NCBI GenBank assembly: GCA_026389265.1
Contig: JAPLIE010000178.1
Location: 1-39,403, forward strand
Length of the DNA stretch: 39,403 nt
Reading direction: 5' to 3'
Source of the DNA: Cyanobacteriota bacterium
Lineage (GTDB): Bacteria > Cyanobacteriota > Cyanobacteriia > PCC-6307 > Cyanobiaceae
Part shown: positions 1 to 8,227 of the stretch, one piece after another
Layout of the letters: each line of letters opens with the position of its first letter
How positions within the stretch are numbered: position 1 is the stretch's first letter
Translations under genes and position numbers: made by a program
Notes under the pieces: model-generated
The model's database searches: none
Told to the model about the DNA's origin: nothing
The model's input: the letters and a program-made list of their open reading frames with translations, nothing else

Positions 1-723
1 ACCCACACCCGAGTCGGAGAAGGCGGAATCGGAAAGTCCGGCATCCTCGAGCTCATGGAAGGCCTCCGAACCCCGACCGAGGCGGCGCCAGCGGGCCGTG
101 GCAGTTTGGTAGAGGCGCTCATGCAGGCCGGTGTCGGCGGACTCGATCGGCGTCGGCAGGGCCGAGGGGGCGGAGTCGAGGGAGAAGGGAATGAACTGAT
201 CGAGGATCTGCTCAGAGGGATGAAGGGCCGGCACCCGGGCCACCGAGGAGAAGGCCAGGGAGATCCAACTGCCGGCGAGGCCGGCGTTGCGGAAGCCGAG
301 CTCCACGCGGTAGTCGCGGTCGGAGAGGGGAACGGGGATGTACCACTCAGTGGCCTTGGCATCCACCGCCACCACCTGCAGGGTATGGGGGTGGGAGGAG
401 CCGCCGGCCAGGCCGGTCACATCGGCCACCCGCAGGCAGAGCTGGCTGGCTCCAGCGATGGCGGCGCTTTCGCGGTCGGCCTCGGCGATATCCCAGAACA
501 CATAGGCCCAGTGGGGATCGCGGGGCAGGAACACCACTCGCGTCTCGGCGGCCGGGCGGGGAGCGGGGGCCATCTCGGCCTCGATCGTGGCGAGGCTCAG
601 GCCAGTTTCTTCCTGGCGGCTGCTGATCGCTTCCACCAGCTGCTCCTTCGACTTACGGCTGTACAGGGAAACACCGAGGTCGCTGGCGATCTGACGCAGC
701 TGTCGCAACGTCATCATGGCCAT
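1..723 (-). CDS. DUF4912 protein with N-terminal Rho_N/SAP-like motif (3' end outside window)
   Basis: The gene runs leftward off the window, so its C-terminus is missing. The N-terminus (LRQLRQIASDLGVSLYSRKS, about residues 5-24) looks like a Rho_N/SAP-type helical motif. It is followed by a DUF4912 core with the signature PRDPHWAYVFWDI (about residues 67-80) and beta-rich stretches such as WYIPVPLSDRDYRVELGF. The family is common in cyanobacteria; its biochemical role is not established and the Rho_N-like part only hints at nucleic-acid binding. The start is taken at ATG 723; ATG 717 and ATG 714 follow in frame, so the exact start is uncertain by a few codons. No strong Shine-Dalgarno is visible. 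A terminator for the next gene upstream lies at 900-924, so this gene probably has its own promoter. Confidence 0.8.
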   Translation of the reverse strand, partial: MAMMTLRQLRQIASDLGVSLYSRKSKEQLVEAISSRQEETGLSLATIEAEMAPAPRPAAETRVVFLPRDPHWAYVFWDIAEADRESAAIAGASQLCLRVADVTGLAGGSSHPHTLQVVAVDAKATEWYIPVPLSDRDYRVELGFRNAGLAGSWISLAFSSVARVPALHPSEQILDQFIPFSLDSAPSALPTPIESADTGLHERLYQTATARWRRLGRGSEAFHELEDAGLSDSAFSDSGVG

Positions 724-899
724 GGATGTCAGTGTCTTCTGGCTCACAGCTGAAGATTTCGTTCGGGATCAGTCTGCTGACGTTTCCTCTCAGGGGGGCC
801 TGGGGCCGGCTGGGGGTCAGCATCCACTGACCCCCAATGAGGTGATCGGTTCGTGATCCCACCTCTCAGGCTGCCAGTCGCTGTCCCGCTCCGGTCCAT

Positions 900-924
900 A
901 AAAAAGGGAGTCCTCAGGACTCCC
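900..924 (-). terminator. Rho-independent terminator of cpcG
   Basis: A perfect inverted repeat, GGGAGTCCT-C-AGGACTCCC (906-924), is followed on the minus strand by a run of T (the A-run at 900-905 on the plus strand). It lies about 50 bp after the cpcG stop codon and matches a canonical intrinsic terminator for leftward transcription. Confidence 0.85.
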
Positions 925-976
925 AGGATGGGTCGTGACCCTTGTGCTGTTCGACCGGATGCCCGGTTCGCGACCC

Positions 977-1738
977 TCAGCGACCGATGCTTCGGTAGGG
1001 AACCTTCGAGAGGTAATCGAAGCTGGTGCTTCCTTGGGGAGCGCCAACTCCACGCAGGGCAGGAAGGCTGCGCACCCAGGGGAGGTAGTCCTCGGGGAAG
1101 CCACCGCGGCGTTGCTGGGCCCGGGCCGGGAAGGCCTTGGCAGTGCCGGTGTAAACGATCTGGGGGAAGCCCAGGATGCCGCGGTAGTACGCGTCGTAGC
1201 GGGGAGAGGTGAGGTTGAAGGGAGTTTCACCCACCTCACGGGAGCCCACCACCCGATTGCGGTGGTAGGGAACGGTGTCATAGCCGAAGTTCTCGAGGTA
1301 TTCCTCGGAATCCAGGATCTGATCCACGGCACCTTTGATGCCCTTGGTCATGATCACGGCCGACCAAGCGATCTCCTCGGATTTGCCGTGGGTGGGACGG
1401 CCCAGCAGCTTTTCTACCAAGTGGCGGGCCACCTTGTAGTTGCTGTTGAGGTTGTAGAAGCTGCGGGTGAAGGTGTCCGAGAGGCAGAGCGAGCGGATGA
1501 AATCCCGCACGGTGATCTGGCCGTTGCGCACCTGAGACTCCAGGGTGCGGTCGCGGTCGACCTTGAAGGCGTGGAAGAAAATTTGCCGATAGGCAGCCTC
1601 GATCACGAAGTTCTGGTCTTCGCGGTCCATGGCTTTATCCATGGATACGGCCTTGGGGTCCTCGTCGGAGCCCACCCGGAGGGGGGCCACCCGGGAGTTC
1701 TGGGTGGTGGGGGCGTACTTGAGGAGGGGTAGAGCCAC
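977..1738 (-). CDS. cpcG: Phycobilisome rod-core linker polypeptide CpcG
   Basis: Linker that attaches phycocyanin rods to the allophycocyanin core of the phycobilisome on the thylakoid surface. The N-terminus ALPLLKYAPTTQNSRV is the typical CpcG start. It is followed by a PBS_linker domain (about residues 25-190) with MDREDQNFVIEAAYRQIF, NGQITVRDFIRSL, SNYKVARHLVEKLLGR and the DSEEYLENFGYDTVPYHR block. I place the start at GTG 1738, giving 253 aa, close to the usual CpcG length, because the family sequence begins there. An in-frame ATG at 1807 would add 23 residues (MAEPAEARCGRTSTITTTDA...) that do not resemble the family. Neither start has a convincing Shine-Dalgarno. The gene ends before the terminator at 900-924. 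An 11-bp periodic repeat lies upstream at 1998-2095. Confidence 0.93.
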   Translation of the reverse strand: MALPLLKYAPTTQNSRVAPLRVGSDEDPKAVSMDKAMDREDQNFVIEAAYRQIFFHAFKVDRDRTLESQVRNGQITVRDFIRSLCLSDTFTRSFYNLNSNYKVARHLVEKLLGRPTHGKSEEIAWSAVIMTKGIKGAVDQILDSEEYLENFGYDTVPYHRNRVVGSREVGETPFNLTSPRYDAYYRGILGFPQIVYTGTAKAFPARAQQRRGGFPEDYLPWVRSLPALRGVGAPQGSTSFDYLSKVPYRSIGR

Positions 1739-1997
1739 GCGGGGTCCGGCATCCGTGGTGGTGATCGTAGAAGTGCGGCCGCACCTGGCTTCCGCAGGTT
1801 CCGCCATGACTAACAGTCCGTAACGTTGCGGCCGGGTCCAGCCGTTCAAGGAAGCGCCTGTTCCGCCAGGCCCCGCAGCATCCCGGCCGCCGCCGATCAC
1901 GCTCCCCTCGCTCCCCCGGAACCGTCGGCGGCGAGCCTCGTGGCGCTCAGCCACCCCCACAGGCGAGCGAGCGGGACCGGAGCCGGCTCGTAGGCCC

Positions 1998-2095
1998 CAT
2001 CAAGGGCCATCCCGGCGGCATCACCGGGCCATCTCCCGCCCATCACGGTGCCGTCACCGGTCCATCAGCGGGGTATTCCTGCGGCACCACGGTGG
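1998..2095. repeat. 11-bp periodic repeat, about 7-9 imperfect units
   Basis: Consecutive 10-11 bp units share the pattern CATCnCsGGgC. Units start at 1998 (CATCAAGGGC), 2008, 2019, 2030, 2041, 2052 (CGTC variant) and 2063. Two further degenerate units in phase start at 2074 and 2085. The repeat lies in the roughly 325-395 bp between the cpcS stop and the cpcG start, so it falls in the upstream region of cpcG. The unit length is not a multiple of three and no gene covers it. Otherwise the 1808-2132 gap shows nothing recognisable. Confidence 0.7.
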
Positions 2096-2132
2096 CGCTA
2101 ATGGCTGCTCAGCGGTGTGGCTCTGGCGAGGC

Positions 2133-2831
2133 TCACCAGCCCAGCAGGGACACACTCTCCCTAGGTTTCATGGCCCCGCTGGTAGCCGCTGTAGCGGCCC
2201 CTAGCTCCGGAGGTGCTGCGGATCCGCTGGCGGCAGCGCCCTCGATCCGCGTTTCGATGCAGAAGGAGGCGGTGTTGGAGAGCCCCTCCACCGTGCTGGT
2301 GCGCAGCCGCACGTTCGGCCCAGCGAAGCTGAACCGCTCGAGGCTGTTCATCGTTTCGTAGGCCGTGGTGAGCAGCAGGGCGTCCCGTTCGTCCATGGCA
2401 AAGCGGCCCGCCACGGGTGCCGTCTCGGCATAGCCGCGGTCGCGGAGCAGCAGGCCCTCGCGGCCGAGGGTGTCGGTGGGGATCAGGCCGAACACGCTCT
2501 CGCCCTCATGGGCTTCGCCGGCCTTGTCCCAGGCCATCGAACCGCTCCAGCGCACCCGGCAGCCCCCGACCAGGTTGGCGGGATCCTCGCCGTGGAGCTC
2601 GGCGATCGCCACCAGCTGGGGATCGCCGGCTTCGAGTTCCACCACCTCAATGAAGGAGCTGCCGGCCTCTGCCTGGCGATGCAGCAGGTGGTGGCTGCTG
2701 CGCTGGGAGCGCCAGCGGCCGCAGCTGAGCCGGAAGAAGCTGATCGCGTCAGAAATCGCCGCGGCCTCGGCGGCGGTGGCCGTGGGGTCGCTGGCGGGGG
2801 TGTGGCTGGGGCTGGAGGTGCTGCCGCTCAC
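2133..2831 (-). CDS. cpcS: Phycobiliprotein bilin lyase, CpcS/CpeS family
   Basis: CpcS/CpeS-type lyases attach phycobilins to conserved cysteines of phycobiliprotein subunits in the cytoplasm. After about 25 variable residues, the lipocalin-like core begins with AISFFRLSCGRWRSQRSSHH, the hallmark of the family. It continues through LVGGCRVRWSGSMAWD, the GYAETAPVAGRFAMDERDALLLTT segment and the NVRLRTSTV block. The C-terminal 25-30 residues are Ala/Ser-rich and not part of the fold. The start is GTG 2831. There is no clear Shine-Dalgarno, and an internal start nearer the conserved core cannot be excluded. The gene sits upstream of cpcG on the same strand, fitting a phycobilisome-assembly neighbourhood, and is divergent from the permease at 2900. 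The particular subunit it serves cannot be read from sequence. Confidence 0.87.
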   Translation of the reverse strand: MSGSTSSPSHTPASDPTATAAEAAAISDAISFFRLSCGRWRSQRSSHHLLHRQAEAGSSFIEVVELEAGDPQLVAIAELHGEDPANLVGGCRVRWSGSMAWDKAGEAHEGESVFGLIPTDTLGREGLLLRDRGYAETAPVAGRFAMDERDALLLTTAYETMNSLERFSFAGPNVRLRTSTVEGLSNTASFCIETRIEGAAASGSAAPPELGAATAATSGAMKPRESVSLLGW

Positions 2832-2899
2832 GCTGGCTGGCCGGGACTGGACACCCGGAGGGGGGAGACAAGATCGATAATCGCAAGATCGGGCCCCGG

Positions 2900-3877
2900 T
2901 TGTCGCCCCTTTCCCCCGTTCCCCTGCTCTTCATCCCCCTGCTGTCTTTCCCCCTGCCGGCCACGGCCGCCCTCCTGGCGGCCCTCTGCTGGACCCTCGC
3001 CAGCCTGCTGTGGCGCCGACTACCCACCTCCCTGTCGGCTGTGCAGCTCAACCTGCTCAAGAATCTGCTGGCGGTGGCGCTGCAGCTGCCCTTTGTCTTC
3101 AGCCAGGCCTGGCAGCTTCCGGCCCGGGGCCTGCTGCTGCTCGCTATCAGCGGTGTTGTGGGGATCGCCCTGGGGGACAGCCTCTTCTTCGCCGCCCTGC
3201 GCCGACTCGGCACCCGGCGGGCCCTCACCATCGATGCCGGCGGGCCGGCCTTCACCACCCTGGCCGGGGTGGTGCTGCTGCGGGAGTGGCCCGGTCCGGC
3301 CCAGATCGGCGGCATCGCCCTGATCAGCCTGGCGGTGGTGCTCGTGGCCCGGGGAGCGGCCCAGGCGCCGCCGGGCGATGGCTCCGGGGCCAGGGATGGC
3401 GATTCATCCAGCTCCGGCCAGGTGGCACGGCTGCCGATGGGCGGAGTGCTGCTGGCCCTAGGGGCGCTGGTGTGCGGCAGCCTCGGGGCCCTGCTCTCCC
3501 GGGCGGCCCTCTTGTCGGGGCCGATTTCGCCCCTGCAGGCGGCCACCCTGCGACTGGCCGCGGCCAGCCTGGCTCTGTTGCCCCTGGCCGGGCGAATCCC
3601 CCTGAGGGTGCCCAGGCCCAGGCCGGCACGGCGTCGCTGGCCCTTGCTGCTGCTCGCCACCCTGCTCGGAACCAGCGCCGGAATCGTGCTGCAGCAGGTG
3701 GCCCTTGCCGGCCTGAGCGGCGGATTAGCGGTGGCGCTGATGTCCACAGCGCCGGTGATGGCCCTGCCCCTGGCCTGGTGGTTGGAGGGGGATCGACCCG
3801 GCTGGCGGGGTCTGTTCGCCGCCATCGCCGCCTTGGCCGGGGTCAGCCTGGTGGTGGGGCTGCCGAGTCCGCTCTGA
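2900..3877 (+). CDS. DMT-superfamily permease (EamA family)
   Basis: Inner-membrane transporter of the drug/metabolite superfamily with two EamA repeats and about ten hydrophobic helices. The first helix is around TAALLAALCWTLASLLW. The first repeat ends near ISLAVVLVA. A polar linker (APPGDGSGARDGDSSSSG) follows, then the second repeat begins at LPMGGVLLALGALVCGSLGALLSR and ends at IAALAGVSLVVGL. The substrate is not predictable from sequence. The annotated start is TTG 2900; the true start could be a few codons downstream because the first residues are a proline-rich lead-in. The last 35 bp overlap the convergent hypothetical gene ending at 3843. It is divergent from cpcS with a gap of about 70 bp. 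Confidence 0.85.
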   Translation: MSPLSPVPLLFIPLLSFPLPATAALLAALCWTLASLLWRRLPTSLSAVQLNLLKNLLAVALQLPFVFSQAWQLPARGLLLLAISGVVGIALGDSLFFAALRRLGTRRALTIDAGGPAFTTLAGVVLLREWPGPAQIGGIALISLAVVLVARGAAQAPPGDGSGARDGDSSSSGQVARLPMGGVLLALGALVCGSLGALLSRAALLSGPISPLQAATLRLAAASLALLPLAGRIPLRVPRPRPARRRWPLLLLATLLGTSAGIVLQQVALAGLSGGLAVALMSTAPVMALPLAWWLEGDRPGWRGLFAAIAALAGVSLVVGLPSPL

Positions 3878-4226
3878 GGGGTGAGATCTCCAGCCGCTCC
3901 TGGGCCTCAAGCTCGGCCCAGCGGATCAGGTCGGCCAGTTCCAGGGCCAGGGGTTCTCGGCCCCGGCGGACCGCGATCGATTCCAATTGTTCCCCGAGTC
4001 CGGCCAGCTGGTCCAGGAAGGTGGCGGCGAACCCCGGATCCCCGGCTAGCTGGGGTTGGCTGGTGGCCCAGACCGCCAGGGCATCGCTGGCCGGCAGGGG
4101 CCCTTGGCTGCGGCCCGCCACGGCCTGGAAGGTGCGCAGGCCATGGGCCAGCAAGCGCAGGTGATGGCGCTCCAGGGCCGGCAGCAGGGTGGCCTCCAGT
4201 TCCGCCAGCTCGCTCGCTTCGATCAC
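3843..4226 (-). CDS. Conserved-looking hypothetical protein coupled to sufR
   Basis: A 127-aa protein rich in Leu, Ala and Glu, predicted largely helical (for example ELAELEATLLPALERHHLRL and FAATFLDQLAGLGEQLESI) with no Cys and no membrane segment. I do not recognise the family. Its GTG start at 4226 overlaps the sufR stop by 4 bp (GTGA), so the two are very likely translationally coupled and co-transcribed. The 3' end overlaps the convergent permease by 35 bp. The tight coupling suggests a role connected to SufR or Fe-S homeostasis, but that is inference from context only. Confidence 0.6.
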   Translation of the reverse strand: MIEASELAELEATLLPALERHHLRLLAHGLRTFQAVAGRSQGPLPASDALAVWATSQPQLAGDPGFAATFLDQLAGLGEQLESIAVRRGREPLALELADLIRWAELEAQERLEISPLRADSAAPPPG

Positions 4227-4996
4227 GGCGCGGCGCTGGCGGGGCTGAGGCGGAAGCCGCAGGAGTGACCTTCCTCAAGGCGCCAGTGCACCCGCTCGAT
4301 CCGGCAGTCGGGAAAGGTGTGGCTGATCAGGGCTAGTTCCTGGTCGCACACCATCGGGAACTGCTCGGCGATCCGAATCACGGAGCAGTGGAACTCGCTG
4401 ATCACCCAGGCTCCACCCTGTTCGGGGTCGGGCTGGCACTCCGCCACGAAGCCCTCCTGCCGCCTCAGCTCGACCAGGCGCTCCAGGCGCTCCGCCAAAG
4501 AGCCGCTGCCGATGCGGCAGCGATAGTCGCCCGCTTTCTCCAGCGCCTGCTGGTTCAGCAGCAAGCGGAGCGCATCCGGGGGCATGGCCTTGGCGAGGGA
4601 GTGGAGCAGGCCCAGGGCGAAGTGTTCGCTGCCGTTGGGAAACCGTTGGCGTCCGCCGGTGGTGAGGCGCCAGCGGTTGCTGGGGCGGCCCGGACCCTCC
4701 GGGGTGGGACTGGCTTCCACCAGGCCCATCTCCTCGAGTCCGCGGAGGTGGCGCCGCATCACCTGCACCGAAACCGAAAGCCTGCCGGCCAAATCGGCAG
4801 CCGTGGCCTCGCCTTGGCGCAGCAACAGAGCTAGTACGGCCTCGCGGGTGGGTGGGGCTTCGGCGGATTCAAGAGCTGTCGAAGTTCGGGACTTAGGATC
4901 ACTGCGACGAGTTACGCCAACAGCGGGATTCATCCGGCGGCGGCTGCCGTTGAGGGCTGGACTCGGTGGAGAGCCTGGGGGGGGGGAGGCGGTCAT
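4223..4996 (-). CDS. sufR: SufR, Fe-S-sensing repressor of the suf operon
   Basis: A DeoR/ArsR-like winged-helix repressor that uses a [4Fe-4S] cluster to sense Fe-S status and represses sufBCDS. A proline-rich N-terminal extension is followed by the helix-turn-helix TREAVLALLLRQGEATAADL...MRRHLRGLEEMGLV (about residues 50-95) and the wing GRPSNRW. The C-terminal half carries four cysteines spaced C-X12-C-X13-C-X14-C (about residues 204, 217, 231 and 246), the SufR cluster motif. With ATG 4996 the protein is 257 aa, longer than typical (about 215-230). ATG 4933 is a possible alternative that removes the extension. A ten-G tract at 4977-4986 lies just inside the 4996 start. Divergent from ftrC-sufBCDS, with an inverted repeat at 5125-5144 between them. 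Confidence 0.93.
   Translation of the reverse strand: MTASPPPGSPPSPALNGSRRRMNPAVGVTRRSDPKSRTSTALESAEAPPTREAVLALLLRQGEATAADLAGRLSVSVQVMRRHLRGLEEMGLVEASPTPEGPGRPSNRWRLTTGGRQRFPNGSEHFALGLLHSLAKAMPPDALRLLLNQQALEKAGDYRCRIGSGSLAERLERLVELRRQEGFVAECQPDPEQGGAWVISEFHCSVIRIAEQFPMVCDQELALISHTFPDCRIERVHWRLEEGHSCGFRLSPASAAP
4977..4986. repeat. Homopolymer tract G10 (C10 on sufR coding strand)
   Basis: Ten consecutive G on the plus strand, encoding Ser-Pro-Pro-Pro of SufR about four codons after ATG 4996. Such tracts are prone to slippage; a change of one base would shift sufR out of frame if translation begins at 4996. Confidence 0.85.
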
Positions 4997-5124
4997 GGTT
5001 CCACCGTTCCTGCTCACGATGCCACGGCCCGACAGCAGTTGGGGCCCTGTTGCCCACGTTCCCGCTGGCGTGGTCCCGGTTCGGGGTCCCAGGCCCAAGT
5101 GCAGTGCCCTAAGCTGAATAGATA

Positions 5125-5144
5125 ACGAAACCTCTCTGTTTCGT
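5125..5144. promoter_or_regulatory. Candidate SufR operator (perfect inverted repeat)
   Basis: ACGAAAC-N6-GTTTCGT is a perfect 7-bp inverted repeat with a 6-bp spacer in the sufR/ftrC divergent gap. As I recall, published cyanobacterial SufR sites have the form CAAC-N6-GTTG; this one keeps the N6 spacing and the AAC/GTT inner ends. A weak -10-like GATAAC (5121-5126) for rightward transcription overlaps the left arm, consistent with repression by occlusion. No convincing -35 was found. Confidence 0.6.
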
Positions 5145-5264
5145 AATTGGCGGTTGGTGGTACGCGCCCGGTCCGTGGCTTTGCGGCTGCTCCGGTTCTG
5201 TCGTTTCCTCCGGCCGGTGCGGGGCCATGCGTCTCGCCTTTTCTTCAGCACTGCCTTGTCTGCC

Positions 5265-5648
5265 GTGACCGTTCCCGACGCCGCCCCCAGTTCCGAGCCA
5301 GATGCCGCTGCACGGCCGGTTTCCGACAGCCTCGAGGTGATCCGCAAGTTCGCTGAGACCTACGCGCAGCGCACCGGCACCTATTTCTGCAGCGATCCGG
5401 GCGTGACCGCTGTGGTGCTTGAGGGCCTGGCCCGCCACAAGGATGAGCTCGGCGGTGCCCTCTGTCCTTGCCGCCACTACGAGGACAAGCAGGCCGAGGT
5501 GGCCCAGGCTTTCTGGAACTGCCCCTGCGTGCCGATGCGGGAGCGCAAGGAATGCCACTGCATGCTTTTTCTTACCGAGGACAATCCCTTCCGCGGCGAG
5601 CAACAGACCATCAGCTTGGAGGAGGTTCGGGCCCTCACCTCCGGTTGA
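5265..5648 (+). CDS. ftrC: Ferredoxin-thioredoxin reductase, catalytic (beta) subunit
   Basis: Catalytic subunit of FTR, which passes electrons from photosynthetic ferredoxin to thioredoxin through a [4Fe-4S] cluster next to a redox-active disulfide. All seven expected cysteines are present: Cys42 (YFC), Cys67 and Cys69 (CPC), Cys86 and Cys88 (NCPC), and Cys97 and Cys99 (CHC). The motifs [29 protein letters not shown] and ECHCMLFL are intact. GTG 5265 gives 127 aa, near the usual length; upstream in-frame residues are basic and unlike the family. It is the first gene after the candidate SufR operator and ends 25 bp before sufB, so it probably belongs to the suf transcript, as expected for an Fe-S enzyme. 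Its partner alpha subunit (ftrV) is not in the window. Confidence 0.95.
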   Translation: MTVPDAAPSSEPDAAARPVSDSLEVIRKFAETYAQRTGTYFCSDPGVTAVVLEGLARHKDELGGALCPCRHYEDKQAEVAQAFWNCPCVPMRERKECHCMLFLTEDNPFRGEQQTISLEEVRALTSG

Positions 5649-5673
5649 CCTTTCCCTCCCTTCCCTTCCTGTC

Positions 5674-7113
<1,440 letters not shown>

Positions 7114-7423
7114 CAGGGTCTTCCTCAGCCCAGCCGAGTCTCCGTGGCGCTCGTGAGCGGCATGTCCGAGCAAAGCCATCGGGTTTGCCGTCCTGGCACA
7201 GCCCCCGCACCCGCCGCTGCTTCCCCCTGAGATTCGGGCCACCGGGGGAACCGCCCCTCCGCCCCGATCTTTCAGCCGCACTCCGCCGCACGCGTGCGCT
7301 TCAAGACCCGCTTCACGACACCGCCTCAGCAACGTTCCATTCCGGTTCCGGGCTTCGTTTCAGCCATCAGGCCGCTACGTTGGCCGCTTCCGTCCCGTCC
7401 AAGTCCGCCCCACCTGCTCCGCC
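7114..7423 (+). other. Intergenic gap between sufB and sufC with one hairpin
   Basis: No gene is supported in this 310-bp stretch; the open frames in it have no protein-like character. The only structure I see is TTCCCCC (7221-7227) pairing with GGGGGAA (7244-7250) around a 16-nt loop, with no T-run, so it is not a standard terminator. It could modulate the ratio of sufB to sufCDS expression. Confidence 0.4.
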
Positions 7424-8227
7424 GTGATCCGCCCCGAAGCTCCGGTTTTGCTTGAGATCCGTGATCTCCACGCCAGCGTGGCGGATCAGCCGATCCTGCA
7501 CGGGGTGAACCTCACCATCCGCGCCGGCGAGATCCATGCCGTGATGGGTCGCAACGGCAGCGGCAAGAGCACGCTTTCCAAGCTGCTGGCTGGTCATCCT
7601 GCTTATACCGTGACCGGCGGCAGCGTGTCCTATCGGGGCGATGATCTGCTCGCCCTCGCCCCCGAACTGCGGGCACGCCGCGGCGTGTTCCTCGGCTTCC
7701 AGTACCCGGTGGAGATTCCGGGGGTGAGCAATCTGGAGTTTCTGCGGGTGGCCACCAATGGCCGTCGCCTGGAGCAGGGCGCCGAGGAACTCGACACCTT
7801 CGCCTTCGAAGATTTGGTGCGCGAGCGTCTGGCGGTGGTGCAGATGGATCCGGCTTTCCTGGAGCGCTCGGTGAACGAGGGCTTCAGCGGTGGCGAGAAA
7901 AAGCGCAACGAGATCCTGCAGATGGCCCTGCTCGATCCGCTGGTGGCGATCCTTGATGAAACCGATTCAGGCCTTGATATTGATGCCCTGCGCATCGTGG
8001 CCGGCGGGGTGAATCAGCTCGCCACCCCCGACAACGCCACCCTGCTGATCACCCATTACCAGAGGCTGCTGGATGTGATCACCCCCGATTACGTCCATGT
8101 GATGGCGGCGGGCCGCATCCTCCGCACTGGCGGCAAGGAGCTGGCGCTGGAGCTGGAAGATCGCGGCTACGACTGGGTGGACGCCGAATTGGCGGCCCTG
8201 GCGCCGGCGCCCGTGGAGGTGGGGTGA
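7424..8227 (+). CDS. sufC: Fe-S assembly ABC-type ATPase SufC
   Basis: Cytoplasmic ATPase that drives conformational change in SufBCD. The Walker A motif GRNGSGKST is at residues 42-50, the Q-loop region is [13 protein letters not shown], the signature FSGGEKK is at 154-160 and Walker [10 protein letters not shown] at 173-181, followed by the SGLDID D-loop. The H-loop is LLITHY. GTG 7424 starts the protein (267 aa, usual size). The last base of its TGA stop is the first base of the sufD ATG (TGATG), indicating coupled translation. The C-terminal APAPVEVG tail is short and variable. Confidence 0.97.
   Translation: MIRPEAPVLLEIRDLHASVADQPILHGVNLTIRAGEIHAVMGRNGSGKSTLSKLLAGHPAYTVTGGSVSYRGDDLLALAPELRARRGVFLGFQYPVEIPGVSNLEFLRVATNGRRLEQGAEELDTFAFEDLVRERLAVVQMDPAFLERSVNEGFSGGEKKRNEILQMALLDPLVAILDETDSGLDIDALRIVAGGVNQLATPDNATLLITHYQRLLDVITPDYVHVMAAGRILRTGGKELALELEDRGYDWVDAELAALAPAPVEVG

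Noticed and set aside
55-753. A 232-codon plus-strand frame
   Set aside because: It mirrors the DUF4912 gene on the other strand, which has clear family motifs.
1998-2095. The 11-bp repeat as a CRISPR array
   Set aside because: The units are too short, have no spacers of constant length, and no cas genes are near.
7221-7250. The hairpin between sufB and sufC as a rho-independent terminator
   Set aside because: It has a 16-nt loop and no T-run, and sufC follows in the same direction.
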